A stretch of DNA of 5,979 nucleotides from Helicobacter sp. (lineage in GTDB: Bacteria; Campylobacterota; Campylobacteria; Campylobacterales; Helicobacteraceae). A program made the translations under genes and the position numbers. Shown one piece after another: positions 5,625-5,979 of this stretch. The notes under the pieces were generated by a model. The model was given only the letters and a program-made list of their open reading frames with translations. It did not search any database and was not told the DNA's origin. How positions within the stretch are numbered: position 1 is the first letter of the stretch; each line of letters begins with the position of its first letter. Where the stretch lies: assembly GCA_029257755.1 (NCBI GenBank), contig JARIAP010000191.1, positions 1 through 5,979 on the forward strand, given 5' to 3'.

Positions 5625-5979
5625 TTATTGAAATCCAACATCAATTGTCCCAATCACTTCAAATGAAGCATTTGGATCAATTTCAGCATGGCTTAATACT
5701 ACAACAGAATCAAGTTTAAACTGCTCTAATTTAATACTTAAAGGCATACGCAATTGCGGATCTACAACCAAAATTACAGGTGTAATATTTCTTTGTATAA
5801 TTTTTAAGCTTTCTTGTTGCACTGAATCTATTAGTTTTTGCATTTCATTAGTATTAAGCAATAAGAATTTTGCACCATGTTGATCTTTAAGTTTATTTAA
5901 GAGAAAATGTTCAGATTCTTGTGATAATGTAACAAGTTTAATATTGCCATCTTCAGATTTAAAGACATTTGTAATAACA
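5625..5979 (-). CDS. flhA: Flagellar type III export gate protein FlhA, C-terminal 117 residues (5' end outside the window)
   Basis: The frame is open from the right edge (first full codon 5978-5976) to TAA at 5627-5625. It encodes the end of FlhA, the inner-membrane protein whose large cytoplasmic domain forms the docking ring for export substrates and chaperones of the flagellar secretion system. The recognisable part is the family's characteristic tail: TPVILVVDPQLRMPLSIKLE, then LDSVVVLSHAEIDPN, then FEVIGTIDV, ending in GFQ. The transmembrane part and the start lie outside the window. A TTG at 5861 is only an internal leucine codon, because the coding frame continues upstream with FlhA-like sequence. 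It is followed by 158 bases before the phosphoramidate operon, in which I see no strong terminator hairpin, only weak AT palindromes such as 5548-5562. Read-through from flhA into the operon cannot be excluded. Confidence 0.9.
   Translation of the reverse strand, partial: VITNVFKSEDGNIKLVTLSQESEHFLLNKLKDQHGAKFLLLNTNEMQKLIDSVQQESLKIIQRNITPVILVVDPQLRMPLSIKLEQFKLDSVVVLSHAEIDPNASFEVIGTIDVGFQ

Noticed and set aside
5625..5861. A separate 78-residue gene starting at TTG 5861
   Set aside because: The same frame stays open to the right edge and encodes FlhA-like sequence before that codon, so it is the tail of flhA.

Overview
The window looks like a chromosomal segment of a very AT-rich member of the Campylobacterota (epsilonproteobacteria), probably Helicobacter or Campylobacter. 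The A+T-rich codon use, the flagellar FlhA C-terminus at the right edge and the close match of the central genes to a known Campylobacter jejuni pathway all point that way. A Helicobacter-type genome is my mild preference, but the sequence alone does not settle the genus. Everything real here lies on the minus strand, so transcription runs from right to left.

Layout from right to left: the last 117 codons of flhA (5979 to 5625); a 158-base gap with promoter-like sequence; a five-gene tightly packed operon (5466 to 325); a 267-base AT-rich gap dense in inverted repeats, including a perfect 34-base palindrome just after the last stop codon; and the 5' part of a serine tRNA with anticodon GCU (57 to 1), cut by the left edge.

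The first four operon genes match, in order and in type, the C. jejuni set Cj1418, Cj1417, Cj1416 and Cj1415, whose enzymes make the activated phosphoramidate used for O-methyl phosphoramidate (MeOPN) decoration of the capsule. The steps are: L-glutamine kinase (PEP-synthase-like) makes L-glutamine phosphate; a CTP-dependent nucleotidyltransferase makes gamma-glutamyl-CDP-amidate; a class I amidotransferase-type hydrolase removes glutamate to leave cytidine diphosphoramidate; and an APS-kinase-like enzyme phosphorylates the 3' hydroxyl. Routine annotation would probably call these genes PEP synthase, glutamine amidotransferase, sugar nucleotidyltransferase and adenylylsulfate kinase, and the pathway would be missed.

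The fifth gene is the notable addition: a CysQ-type 3'-phosphatase, whose start (TTG) overlaps the kinase stop. By analogy with PAPS and PAP in sulfate transfer, use of 3'-phospho-CDP-amidate should release 3'-phospho-CMP, and this enzyme is well placed to recycle it. No methyltransferase, phosphoramidate transferase or capsule gene is present in the window. The final acceptor, and whether the group is methylated, are therefore unknown. Starts, overlaps and ribosome binding sites indicate translational coupling along the operon.
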